Both the position numbers and the translations under genes were made by a program. DNA of 64,000 bases from Dipteris shenzhenensis (lineage: Eukaryota; Polypodiophyta; Polypodiopsida; Gleicheniales). Positions within the stretch are counted from its first letter, which is position 1. Each line of letters starts with the position of its first letter. This document shows, piece after piece, positions 43,715 through 55,639 of this stretch. The stretch is from the NCBI GenBank assembly GCA_047967505.1, contig CM106540.1; one strand, 5' to 3'. Under the pieces are notes generated by a model. The model made no database searches and was not told the DNA's origin. It worked only from the letters and a program-made list of their open reading frames with translations.

Positions 43715-45729
43715 CTGTGGCTTAAGTGAGAAAATTTCTTTGAAAATCAACATGCAGTTGTAGGCAACTCTCCACCCACAACTATGCCCATCTTCCTGCT
43801 CTACTACTAAATGCTTTTGGAAGTCTAGCGAGTCTTTGTACTGTCCTGTTTCTCTGATAGCAGATACCAACTTCTCAATCGACCTGCTCATCATGACATA
43901 TTAAAAAAACTTAGTGTGTCTATTACATAAGGTACATAATATAGAAGTAACAACAGATTAATAGAATACTTACGTTTGCACTGAGCCATGAAAGCCTGCA
44001 ATCGAGTTAACAAACTAACAATAGTTGTCTTCAAGGTCCCAAACCACCAGACTCCAATGTTCCCTACACGACACGAATAATTAAGAACCATTATTATTTA
44101 ACACAAAGTATAAGATGAAAATAAAGGTTGTCATGATACTTACATCTCGTGATATGCCATAAATAGGACTCGCACACCATGTAAATGTAAAGGCTGTAAC
44201 CATTTACAAACATCGGCTATCGTCTTTCTGCTATCACTAAGTATAGGAGAAAGGAGGGAATCCAACACATACACACGGTTTTGTACGGCTCTACCAAATC
44301 GTGAGATAACTATACTGCACCAACAAATAAATGAATATTAGCTTATTAGATTTAATCAAAATATTGAATTATCAAGCAGAGAAAAAGTTTGTATCAAACC
44401 TGAGAATGGCCATCATAACGTTGTTATTGACCTCATTTGAAGCTCTAGAGAGGATTGAAATCTCCTCTCCCCCAAATTCAAGATACTGAGGTCTATGTTG
44501 AATCATAACCCTAACATTAAAAGAGCTTTCCAATTCTTCCAATGAAGCCATGTTTGTAGAGTTGAGGTCTTCTATCCCCTTTGACTCTTTGATGGCATTC
44601 ATTTCGCACTCCTCTGAGCCATTATCTATTTGCCTTGTGGGAGGGTCCATAATGTCGCCCTTAATGATTGCTCGAATGGTACATGTTATAAATGCATAGA
44701 GATGCAAATCTATATATGTTGACAGTGTGGTGTCATTTTGTATCTGAAAAATTTGACCAAGTACCAAAAAGCAATTGTAGCCCACCCTCCATCCACAATT
44801 ATAGATGTGGCTATTCTCTTGATGTGATACCTGACATGTTATATACTCTATTTGTTGTGCCAAGTCACATTGCCGCATTACTGTGTCGATAGCACCTACT
44901 AACTTTCGAGCTGATCTGCACATCAAAACATATAACAACAGTGAATATGTGCATTGCATATCAATCTACATTTAAGAAGTGACAACAAGTGTAGTCTATA
45001 CTTACTCTAACATAGTGCCATGGACGGATGTCATTGAGTTGGCAAAGAAGCACTTCTTAGCAAAGATGTCCACGACTACCACACTCCAATGTGAGCTGCA
45101 TTATCAATAAAGAATAATTACTATATTTGAGACAATTCTAGCAATGCAATAGAAAAAACAAGTAGGGTTTGATGCTTACTTCTCATAATATGCTATAAAA
45201 TTAACTCGTGCATCATTCATAGGAACGTGCTTCAACCACTTGCAAACATCCTCTATGGTTTCTTCTTTGTTGCTAAGCACTTCCGAAATACAAGAATCGA
45301 GCATATATTAAACGCTTTGTATGTTTTGCGGAAAATTTGCTATAACATTACTATATTAAAAAAAAAAGTATCAGCTTCTTGGGTTTAATCAAAATAAGCA
45401 AAGTATAAAGCCAAGGAAAAGGCTGCATCAAACCTGAGGATGGTTGTAATGACTTTGACATTAACCTCTTTCTTAGGATTCAAGAGGATTGAAATATCTT
45501 CTTCACCAAATTCAAAAAAATGAGGTTGTTGTCGAATTAACAACATAGCGGTGAATGAACTTCCAATCTACTCCAATAGATTCATATTTTCATGACTCAT
45601 CTTATTGAGAGAGTAGTCTACATCGTATTCTTCTTCACTTGCTATGTCTTCTACATCCTCCTTCCTGCTATAAAAATATAAAAAAGTTATGCGATGTACA
45701 CATCCCAAATAAAGGCTTAAACAAGCAGA

Positions 45730-46010
45730 TAGAGTTTCATACATGCTTTCATTAGAGTGAGTCTCTCCTCCTCTTGGAGCAAAAATTTAAAAAGTAAGGT
45801 TTCATACATGCTTTCATTAGAGTGAGTCTCTCCTCCTCTTGGAGGAAAATTTTAAAAAGTTATGAGATTTACACATCCCAAATAAAAATAAAGGTTTAAA
45901 AAATCATAGAAGTATAAAGATAGCATGCTTTCATTAGACTCAGTCTCTTCTCCTCTTGGAGGAAAATATAAAAAAGTTATGAGATTTACATATCCCAATT
46001 AAAGGCTTGA
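45730..46010 (-). repeat. three tandem small exon-like units
   Basis: CATGCTTTCATTAGAGTGAG and TCTCCTCCTCTTGGAG.AAAA recur at about 45740, 45805 and 45930. On the minus strand each reads PPRGGETHSNESM or a variant, between intron-like AT-rich parts. It looks like small-exon duplication between C48 units 1 and 2. Confidence 0.55.
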
Positions 46011-47222
46011 ACAAGCATACAAGTATAAAGATAAGGTTTTATACATGCTGCAATGTAGTCATATTTTCAGGTTGTTTCCCAATGGTAGCAATTAGACGCT
46101 GAATACTCTCAGCCCGAAATGCTAGCATATCGGCTTCTATATATGATTCCATTTTGACTGGTAACTCCAAATCAAAAATCTCTCTAAGAACATGCAGTTG
46201 TAGGCAACTCTCCACCCACAGCTGTGCCCATCTTTTTGCTCCACTGGCAGACGTCTTTTGAATTCTACTTGGTCTTGTTGCTCCGTGGCTGTTCTGACAA
46301 CAGATACTAGCCGATATGCAGCAGTGTCCATCATGACATATTAAATATATTAATATGTCATGATCATAAGATACAAAATAAGAAAGTAACAAAAATATTA
46401 AGAGAATAATTACCTTGGGGCTCCCTTGGGGAGTTGGCATGATAGCCTTCCATTGAATTCACAAACCACGAACGGTTGAGTTCAAGGTCCCAGGCAATCA
46501 GACTCCAATGTGAGCTACACGACCAGAATAAAAATGATTATTGTTTTACACAAACTTGCCAAGGAAATAGTAAAAATAAGGTTAGAGTTGATACTTACTC
46601 CTCATGATAAGGCATAAAGATGACTCGCACCCCATCTAAATTCAAAGGGCTTAACCAGGTACAAACATCTTCTATAGTCTTTTGAGGAGAGCTAAGAATA
46701 GAAGAAAGGAGAGCATTGAGCATGTAGACACGATGCTGCACTGCACTAGGAAGCTGAGAAATAACTACACTGCACCAAGAAATAAACAAACGTTAGCTCA
46801 TAGAATTGATTTGCATTCTGCACTAGGAAACTGATATATAACTACACTGTAAACAAATAAACAAATGTTAGCTCATTGAAGTAGCAACAACTAAACAAAC
46901 GTTACCTGAGAATGGCTAGGATAACATTGTCATTAACCTCTTTTAAAGGATTGGAGAGGATTGAAACCTCCTCTTTACTAAAGCTCAAATACTGAGGTTC
47001 TCGTTTCAAAACGATCCTAACTTCAAATGAGCTCTCCATTTTATCCAATGCAGCTAAATTTGCAGAATGGGACTCTGTCATAGCTTGTATTTTGTGTTTG
47101 CAGTCATTCTGTTTTTCCATGGTGTCTTTAAAGCTCTTGTGCTCATGGGATTCTTCAATCAAATTTAGAGGTGGTTGCATTGCTGAAGTAGAAGAGAGTG
47201 CCTCCATATTGACTTCATCCAT

Positions 47223-50200
47223 TTATTCTCCCTCTATTGCCTATAAACAAATATGAGAGATTAGATTCATTATCTTTAAATTTAAATCTTATTTAAAAAA
47301 TTGTATTTAGTTGAGAAATAGAGAGTTCATACCGCTAAGTATTGTCGTGGTGGCCTTTTTTCATAACCCTGCGAGCCATAATTATCAAAGAAGGCATCAT
47401 CATGTTTGTCTTCATCCACCAACCTCTCTCTGAGCAGGTCATGTAAGTCCATCTTTTCATCATCATCAACTGGGACATTATGATCTTCAAGGTAATCATC
47501 CATGTCATCAATGTTCTTGTGGTCTATCTCTTTTTCATAGCTTGTGGTTAGATCTGCTTGAAGCTGAAAATAAGCCATGAAATGCTTGTTTTCAATAATA
47601 TTTGTGGAGTTGCCTTTTCTGAGGAGATCCTCAAATAAATATCCCATCCTGCACAAGGTGACCTCCCAACCTGCCGGTAGCAAATTCTCCATCATGGTAA
47701 GCAAGAGACTCCCACTTTTTGCAGGACTTCCATAGTTGTTTTTTTGATAATGTATGGACTTGGGAATATCTTGGTCTTCCAGCCTCAATCTCAAATTATT
47801 TGAATTTCCTCTTATGTTCTTTTGTAAGGAGTGATCAGTGTTGGGACTGCGCATACACAAAAAGAATGATTCAAGAGATTGAATCGCTATGCCACATTCT
47901 CTCTTGCCTCTCTTTGCTGCATAAACACCACTATAGATCTTCAAATCTGATGAATATGCTCACTCTAGAGTAACCTGCATGGCTTCTTTGTCTTTTTTAT
48001 CAACAAAAATGACAATGTTGCAAATTGCCACTTTGCTAATGGTGGTATATACTATTCTATCAATGAAGTTATGGATATCATCGCTAGAAACTTCATTGAT
48101 AAAGAATAGTTGTGGTTTATCCCATGCTGACTCATTCTTGATGAAGTCATCTTCTGAGACTCCCCTGAAGTTCACAAGCTTTCCAGACTCTACCGTAACC
48201 TCTACATTGAATTGAAAGCTTTGGTACATATCTGTCGGCATCCTTATCTCACTGATTAATCTTTCCACATATGCAACCACATGTTGTGGGATTTCTTTTC
48301 TCATATAAGAGGTTACTATTTCTGACCCATCTTCATCCTTTTTAATCCACCTGTTTGCCCATAACTTTACCTTGGGTGTTGACAAAGAAGCTATATGCTT
48401 GACCACATTATAGTCAATGTTACAATGAGTAAGTGGAATTTGTTTCTCTAACAGCAAATACTTAATGGCACTATGCACTGCATCATGCCTCACCTGTACA
48501 TTGATGCATTCTTCCATGCAGTGGTCTTTGTCTTTTTTTCCAAAAAAACATTCTTTCTTTAAAAAATTTTGTGCTGCCATGGATGCATACTTATCAAGTA
48601 AGTACTTTATAGGCCTCCACATCCTTGCCGTCAACTCCTTCTTATCCATTACCTTTGACTTTCCGGAGATAAACAAAGGAACTTCATAGGTCAACTGTCC
48701 ACGCTCACAAGCAATGCACGTTTCAAGCATCTCATTGAACACTTCAATAGGACGAAATATGATAGAAGTGTAGTCGGCATATGTGTCCCTCACCACCTTG
48801 AGGCTTGTCATATTTTCTTCTCGCTCTTGAGTTCCCCTAGGCACAACTGCACTCAAAGAAGTATAGAAGTTCGTGAGTGTGTCGACGTCTGCTTTTGTGA
48901 CCTTTCGCTTCAAATCAGGACTTGGAGAACCAAATGTTGTCCATATAACCCTTGCCTTCTATAAGACCTCTGATGTTGAGGATATCTTACACTTTCCATG
49001 GACATAATGATTAAGTCTTTCGAACTCAATCAAATACTTGATCTCATGCTTGAATATACAGATTGTTGCAGGATAATAATGGAATGAACTTATCTTTGCA
49101 AATTGTTCTGAAGTGAGTCTTTTGACCTCCTTTGCTTGCTTTGCGATCTGATTACAAGCATAAGCCCAATGTTGACCATCAATGGGCTGGAATCTGCAAT
49201 GAAGGAGGAATTCCTTCTTTGCTTCCTTTAGCATATTCTCACCTTGTGCCTCTTCGCCTTGTTCATGTGGAATATTTTTAAGAGTGTCTTTAAAGAATCG
49301 ACTGAAGGTTTCCTCGAAATGTGTAGGCCCTGTCAATGTTATTTGATCCAAAAAACTATTTTTGATTGGACAAAACATTATTGGGCGCAGGACCACATTG
49401 CTTGCCACAGGTTTCTTACCATCTCTCAAAGCCTCGTATATTTGTAGTGCATAGGATATATCAAGGCTTTGGCTATTAGTAAAGATAGCTGTAGCTTCCA
49501 CATCTTTGGCATCTACAAACCACGTCCTTTGACCCCAAATATATCCCACATCATCATCTGTAACTACTTCATTAAGATGCAAATTAAGATTTTTGATTGA
49601 TGTGAGTTCATCCTGATCATCTTCAGCCTTGGGTTCTGAGTCTTCTCATCTTTCTCTTCTTTTAACCGTTTTTCATCCACATTATCTCTCTCTACAGTGG
49701 TACGATGCCTTTTTTTACTGCTTGGAACCATGGCGCTTGTAGTACTAGCCTTTTGCATTTCACGTCGTGGTTTGCTAGCAAGAGCTTCTAGCATAACTGC
49801 AGTGGATCGACCTTGATCTTCTTCAATTTTTTTTAATTCCCGTGCACTCAAGGCTTGTGTTTCATCATCCTTAGTTACATCCACCCTTTCTTGCTCTAGA
49901 AGTTTGCGCTCATGTTCTACACGTTTGTGACAGTCTGCGTGTTCTTCTTGTCCCTGCATCGAAGTCTGAGCTTTTTGATCTCCTTCATGTGAAGATCCTT
50001 GAATATGAGGAGCATATTGTGCATCCTGAAAGTACTCAAACATAATCTTTGCATGCATCCTTTTTGCCACCACACTAGGAAATTGCTCCCAAGTATATGC
50101 AAGAGCCTCCAATGCACTTTGTAGCTCTAGAAACTTTGATGGTTGAGGAGGAGGCATCACAAAGGTCTTTGAGTCTCTCCTTGACACAACAATATGAAGA

Positions 50201-50526
50201 CCGCCAACTTCAGGATCTGAACTCTTTGTAAAAATATCCATAAAAGTCTCTTTTGGCTCTATCATTATGCCTACTACAAGGCTTGAAGTCATATCTTTTT
50301 TGAAGAAAGTAGCATCCCATGGATATTCAACATCATCGAACTCCCTTTTTGACATAAGTAGAAAGAGTCTCTTTTCCTTTTGATGAAGAAACCAAGCTCT
50401 TTTGCCCATGTGATATCGAGTCCACCTACTAAAGCCATTGGGGCTATATTCCTTTCCTTTCAAATTCAAAGTGACATCAGAGACCCATGCTCTGATCTCA
50501 AAGTCATTTAGGATAGCCCACACATT
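47223..50526 (-). pseudogene. ParB-like plus degenerate DNA methyltransferase-like protein
   Basis: From ATG 50526 the frame reads MEQSTNVWAILNDFEIRAWV, a globular part, and a charged coiled coil (HERKLLEQERVDVTKDDETQ). A frameshift follows near 49635. It then continues WGQRTWFVDAKDVE, a ParB-like FQPIDGQHWAYACNQIAKQ (G-x-H-x-x-x-A), and helical sequence. The last third resembles N4/N6 DNA methyltransferases: AWDKPQLFFINEVSSDDIHN where DPPY is expected, CNIVIFVDKKDKEAM, ECGIAIQSLESFFLCMRSPN, NNYGSPAKSGSLLLTMMENL, and LLRKGNSTNIIENKHF. The SAM-binding DPFxGxG is replaced by TLCRMGY, so it cannot be a normal enzyme. In-frame stops lie at about 48960 and 47945; otherwise one frame runs through. 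A donor GCG/GTATGA (47333) and an acceptor at 47241 lead to AIEGE and TAA (47225-47223). ParB-methylase fusions are known in phages and bacteria. Confidence 0.45.
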
Positions 50527-50599
50527 AGTTGATTGCTCCATAATCCTACAAGGAAAGATAATGAAGAATTTAGATACATACAAGTAAAGTACAATATAC

Positions 50600-51680
50600 A
50601 ACGCTTGATACAATAAATGTGGGAAATAGCCCAAAAGGCTTTACAAGGCTTCATATGGCAATAAATGTGGGAAATAGCCTAGAAGGCTTTACGAGGCTTA
50701 AATATTTGTACAAATGTAAAAACATTAGCCAATAAATCTTTACAATGAAATAAAATGTCCTCTAGTGATAAAGCTTCAATCTTTGTGAAGACATGTAATC
50801 TGTCTTGCCCTCTAGTCATAAAGCTTCAATCTTTGTGATGACATGTAATCTGTCCATCCATTGATATATGTGCACTGATACCCAACTGACGCAATCTACC
50901 CACTAAAAACTGCTCCACTGATATCCACTTATGCAGCCCACATGATATCCACTTATGTAGCCCACTGATACTCGTTAAATAGTGAATGGTCAAGATGGTC
51001 AGGTTTATTACAAGGCACTTCATATGACGATAAATGTAAAAAATAGCATAGAAGGCTTTACAAGGTTTTTTATGACAATAAATGAGCTTAAATATTTATA
51101 CAAATGCAATAAAAATAACCAATAATCATCAAGCTCCAATATGTCCCATGACATGTAATCTGTCCACTGATATATGTAATCTGTCCACTGATATCTGCTC
51201 ATGCAATCTGCCCACTGATAAACTTCTTAGTAAATGGTAAAAGGTCTTATTTAATAGAATGTTATGAGTGTTAAACCGCATGTGAGTGAAGGGACTGACA
51301 ATGATTAGGAACTAGTTAGAAAAATTTGAGCATGGCTTCGATTGGCAACTTGGAGCATTGTCTTTCCTCTAAGGCAATCTAATCTATGCTAAACTATGCT
51401 AAACCAACCGTCGAAGCGAAGAAAAGCAATAAATAATTTCTTTTTCTGTGTTCATTTTAATGTGCTGGGGTTTAAGAGGCTTAAATATGCAAAAGAAGGG
51501 GTTTTGATGTAGAGGCTAAACCTGCATGTGAGAGAAATGAAGAACAAGTATCTAAAGAAAAGTTAACATTTTTCAATTTAAAAGATGAATATATATAAAA
51601 ATATTATCTCACCTTCAAAACAAACCATAAATTCACTCTTTTATAATTTTTTAAAAGTATAATATAAAACATGTAAATAT
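50600..51680. repeat. degenerate local repeats, no gene
   Basis: AATAAATGTGGGAAATAGCC plus AAGGCTTTACAAGGCTT occurs at about 50610, 50650 and 51030. GATAAAGCTTCAATCTTTGT and ATGTAATCTGTCCA..GATAT recur between 50770 and 51230. No coding frame stands out. Confidence 0.55.
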
Positions 51681-51689
51681 ATAAAACTC

Positions 51690-51989
51690 TCTCTTTACTT
51701 TCTCTCTCTCTCTCTCGACTCCTAATTCTCTCTGTAGCCATAGTCAAGACACCTCATTCTCTCTCTTAATCTCTCTCTCTCTCTCTGACAACTCTTATGT
51801 GTTTCCCTCTCTGTCCTCATCCCACTCAATCTCTCTCTTAGTTTATCTCAAGTCTCTCTTTCTCTCCCTCCCATGGCGGCTAAGATTTGTCATTCTCTCT
51901 CTTTATCTCTCTCTCTCTCTCCCTAGGATTTGTAATTATTTCTCTCTCTCTCTCCATCTCTCTCCTCTCTCTCTCTCTCTCTCCTCTTC

Positions 51990-52020
<31 letters not shown>

Positions 52021-52544
52021 CAGCCTCTCTACCTCCCTACCTCTATCCTCTTGGCCACTAGGATTTGTCATTCTTTCCCTCTCTATGTCTCTCTCTCTCT
52101 CTAAATTCTCTCTCTTAATCTCTCTCAGCCTTCCTCCCTCCCTCCTCGAGGGGGTCACTCATCATATGTAACCCTATCACGTGAGTTCAACATAAGGATA
52201 TTTTTTATTTCTAAAATTTACATAAATAAATGTACATAAGGGACTATTTAAAATAGTTTTGGAAAAAATTTACAGATTTGTATAGAAAAGGGGTACATTT
52301 TATTAATAAAAAATTTTACAGATAAGGGATTTTAAATATAGGCCTTGAACGCACGTGATATAGAGGGTTTATACATAGTGACCCCCCTGAGCCTCCCTCA
52401 CTCCCTCCCTCTCTCCCTTTCTCTCTCTCCTCTGTCCCTCTTCTCACTCTTAATCTCTCTCTCTCCCTCCCCTCTTCTCTCTCATTTCTGATTCTCTCTC
52501 TCTCTCTCTCCCTCCCTCCGTCCCTTGGCAGCCACAGCTGCGAG

Positions 52545-52578
<34 letters not shown>

Positions 52579-52695
52579 CTCCCTCTCTTGGCGGCCACGG
52601 TTGCTAGAAGTTTCATTCTCTCTCCCTCTCTCTTTATCTCTCTCTCCCTAAGTCTCCCTCCTCTCTTCTCTCTCATCTCTCTCTCTCTTTCTCTT

Positions 52696-52733
<38 letters not shown>

Positions 52734-53800
52734 CCTCTCTCTCCCTCTCTCTCTTTCTCTCTCCCTAAGTCTCCCTCCTCTCTTCTCTCTCTCTCTCTCC
52801 CTCTCCCTCCCTACTCTCTCCCTCCCTCTAGCACAGAAGTTTCATTCCCTCTCTCTCCCTATCTCTCTTTCTCTCTCCCTCTCTCTCTTTCTCTCTCTCT
52901 CTCCCTAAGTCTCTCTCCTCTCTTCTCTCTCTCTCTCTCTCTCTTCCTCTCCCTCCCTACTCTCTCCCTCCCTCTAGCAGCCACGGCCGCCAGGAGACTC
53001 TCTTCTCTCTCTTAATCTCTCTCTCCCTCTCTCAGCTCTCTCTTTCTTTCCCTCCCTACTCTTCTCTCTCATTGCCGCCAGGAGACTCTCTTCTCTCTCT
53101 CCCTCTCTTAGCTCTCTCTTTCTTTCCCTCCCTACTCTTCTCTCTCATTTAAGGAGCCCCTCTTCTCTCTCTTAATCTCTTGTCTCTATCCCTCTCTCTC
53201 TTTCTCTCCCTCCCTACTCTTCTCTCTCATTTCTCATTCTCTCTCTCCCTTTGGCAGCCACGGCCACGAAGAGCCCCTCTTCTCTCTCTTAATTTCTCTC
53301 TTTATCTCTCTCCTCTCGCCAGCTTTCATTCTCTTAAACTTCTCTCTCTCTCCCTCTCTCTCCCTCTCTCTCTTTCTCTCTTTCTCCCTCTCTCTCTTTC
53401 TCTCTCTCTCTCTTTCTCTCTCTCTCCCTCTCTCTCTTTCTCTCTCTCTCCCTCTCTCTCCCTACTCTCTCCCTCCCTCTAGCAGCCACGGCCGCCACGT
53501 CTTCTCTCTCTTAATCTCTCTCCCCCTCTCTCCTCTCTCTTTCTTTCCCTCCCTACTCTTCTCTCTCATTTAAGGAGCCCCTCTTCTCTCTCTGAATCTC
53601 TCTCTCTCTCTCTCCCTCTCTCCTCTCTCTCTTTCTCTCTTTCCCTACTCCTCTCTCATTTCTCATTCTCTCTCTCATTTCTATTCTCTCTCTCCCTTTG
53701 GCGGCCACGGCCGCCAAGAGCCCCTCTTCTCTCTCTTAATTTCTCTCTTTCCCTCTCTCCTCTCTCTTTCTCTCCCTCCCTATTCTCTCGCATTTCTCTA
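51690..53800. repeat. (CT)n-rich polypyrimidine minisatellite
   Basis: About 2 kb of CTCTCTCTCCCTCTC on the plus strand, broken at intervals by GGCGGCCACGGCCGCC-type palindromes (near 51875, 52528, 52590, 52980, 53255, 53485 and 53700) followed by AGAGCCCCTCTTCTCTCTCT. The Ser/Leu frames on the plus strand and Arg/Glu frames on the minus strand are by-products. A MITE interrupts it at 52145-52391. Confidence 0.92.
52145..52391 (+). mobile_element. 247-bp MITE, family A copy 3, in the CT tract
   Basis: Starts CTCGAGGGGGTCACTCATCA and ends ..TAGTGACCCCCCTGAG. An 8-bp target duplication CCTCCCTC lies at 52137-52144 and 52392-52399. Because the target is itself a CT repeat the duplication alone is weak, but the borders match copies 1 and 2 exactly. 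Confidence 0.9.
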
Positions 53801-53884
53801 ATTTACAAACTCAAATATAAATAAGAAACTAATTAAAATAGAACTCAAAAATTCAAATAAGAAACTAATTTAAAATGAATTGTA

Positions 53885-55620
53885 ATGCCTTCTAAAAAAC
53901 CCCCCTCCACCGCCAGAACCCCCCCTCCCTTCCTCGACCCTGCCCCCCGCCCCTCCCTCCCCTCCCCCTTCCATCCCCTCCCTGGGGTCCTGGTGGCCGC
54001 GGCCGCCAGAACCCCCCCGCCCCCTCCCTCCCTCGACCCCGCCTCCCACCCCTTCCCCCCCTCCATCCCCTCCTTCCGCTGGGGTCCTGGCGGCCGCGGC
54101 TACTAGAACCCCCCTCCCTCCCCTCCCCCCCCTCCATCCACTCCTTCCCCGCCCCCCCTCCCTCCCTCGACCCCGCCCCCTCCCTGGGGTCCTGGCGGCT
54201 GCGGCCGCCAGAACCCCCCCTCCCTCCCTCTACCCCGCCCCCCACCCCTCCCCCCCTCCATCCCCTCCTTCCCCGCCCCCCCTCCCTCCGTCAACCCCGC
54301 CCCTTCCCTGGGGTCCTAGCGGCTGCGGTCACCAGAACCCTCCCCCCTCCCTCCCACGACCCCGCCCCCCGCCCCTCCCTCCCCTCCCCCCCTCCATCCC
54401 CTCCCTGGGGTCCTGGCGGCTGCGGCTGCCAGAACCCCACCCGCCCCCTCCCTCCCTCGACCCTGCCCCCCGCCCCTCCCTCCCCTCCATCCCCTCCTTT
54501 CCCGCCCCCCCTCCCTCCGTTGACCCCGCCCCCTCCCTGGGGTCCTGGTGGTGGTGGCTGCCAGACCCCCCGCCCCCCCTCCCTCCCTCGACCCCTGCCC
54601 CCCGCCCCTCCCTCCCCTCCCCCCCCTCCATCCCCTCCTTTCCCTGGGGTCCTGGTGGCCGCGGCCGCCAGAACCCCCCCTCCCTTCCTCGACCCCGCCC
54701 CCCGCCCCTCCCCCCCCTCCATCCCCTCCTTCCTCGCCCCCCTTCCCTCCGTCGACCCCGCCCCCTCCCTGGGGTCCTGGCGGCCACGGCCGCCAGAACC
54801 CCCCCTCCCTCCCTTGACCCCGCCCCTCGCCCCTCCCCCCCTCCATCCCCTCCATCCCCGTCGCCCTCCCTCCGTCGACCCCGCCCCCTCCCTGGGGTCC
54901 TGGCCGCCGCGGCCGCCACAACCCCCCCCTCCCTCCCCTCCATCCCCTCCCTAGGGTCCTAGCGGCCGCGGTCGCTAGAACCCCCCCGCCCCCTCCCTCC
55001 CTCAATCACGCCCCCCGCCCCTCCCCCCCCTCCATCCCCTCCTTCCCTGCCCCCCCCTCCTCCGTCGACCCCGCCCCCTCCTTGGGGTCCTGGCAGCCGC
55101 GGCCGCCAAACCCCCTCGCCCCCTCCCTCCGTCGACCTCGCCCCGTCCCTGGGGTCTTGGCGTATGCGGCCACCAGAACCCCCCCTCCCCCCTCCCTCCC
55201 TCGACCCCTCCCCTCCCCCCCCTCCTTCCCCGCCCCCCCTCCCTCCCTCGACCCCGCCCCCTCCCTGGGGTCCTAGCGGCCGCGGCCGCCAGACCCCCCC
55301 CTCCCTCCCTCAACCCCGCCCCCCGCCCCTCCCTCCCCTCCATCCCCTCCTTCCCCGCCCCCCCCCCATCCCCTCCCTCCCTCGACCCCCTCCCCCCCTC
55401 CCTCCCATCTTGGCGGCAGCGGCCGCCAGGAACGCCCCCCCTCTATCCCCTCCCTCCCTAGACCACCCCCGCCACTCCATCCCCTCCTTCCCTCAACCCC
55501 CCCCCTCCATCCCCTCCATCCCCTCCTTCCCTCGACCCCCCGGGCTCCTCCCTCCCTCCTTGGCTCCTCCCTCTCATCCCCCTCCACTTCCCTCTTCCTC
55601 CTAGAGGCCGTGGCCTCCAA
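53885..55620. repeat. C-rich minisatellite with GGCGGCCGCGGCCGCC palindromes
   Basis: About 13-14 units, each with CCCTCCCTGGGGTCCTGGCG, a GGCGGCCGCGGCCGCC-like palindrome (NotI-type GCGGCCGC core), AGAACCCCCCCTCCCTCCCT and CGACCCCGCCCCC tracts. TGGGGTCCTGG occurs near 53981, 54079, 54186, 54309, 54405, 54536, 54645, 54769, 54894, 55083 and 55267. The plus strand is almost wholly pyrimidine between palindromes, so the minus strand carries many runs of four or more G. The long Pro-rich and Gly/Arg-rich frames are not considered genes. Confidence 0.92.
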
Positions 55621-55639
55621 GGCTTCTCTCCTTCTCTAA

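Larger units (their letters stand above)
42975..47222 (-). pseudogene. multi-exon gene with three tandem Ulp1/C48-type protease-like domains
   Basis: Each unit carries in order a V-rich entry block (EFGGEEISILSRASNEVNNN), a helical exon (VQNRVYVLDSLLSPILSDSR), a His exon (SHWSLIAWDLELNRSWFVNS) and a Cys exon (VEQKDGHSCGWRVAYNCM). This is the H / D-or-N / Q / C order of Ulp1-like peptidases, with Asn for the usual Asp. Proposed exons are 47222-46906, 46769-46599, 46514-46414, about 46340-46040, small exons at 45730-46000, 45667-45434, 45350-45180, 45095-45006, 44915-44400, 44314-44144, 44063-43974 and 43883-42975. Most have GTAAG donors and AG acceptors. The 44915-44400 exon holds the Cys region of unit 2 and the entry block of unit 3, so the domains are fused. 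Lesions are a TAG in the unit 3 His exon (after NYC), a stop in the unit 2 entry exon, a TAG near 43240 and a MITE in the last exon. The substrate is unknown. Confidence 0.62.

Noticed and set aside
48465-48689. Plus-strand frames over the ParB/methyltransferase-like gene
   Set aside because: Antisense shadows. The minus frame is far longer and carries motifs.
51799-53482. Ser/Leu-rich frames in the CT tract
   Set aside because: Simple-sequence by-products present in several frames on both strands.
53885-55604. Long Pro-rich (plus) and Gly/Arg-rich (minus) open frames
   Set aside because: They follow from the CCCT-type repeat composition. All frames are open, there is no start context and no domain.
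53885-55620. CpG island promoter
   Set aside because: CpG density comes from repeated GGCGGCCGCGGCCGCC linkers. No gene start lies next to it.
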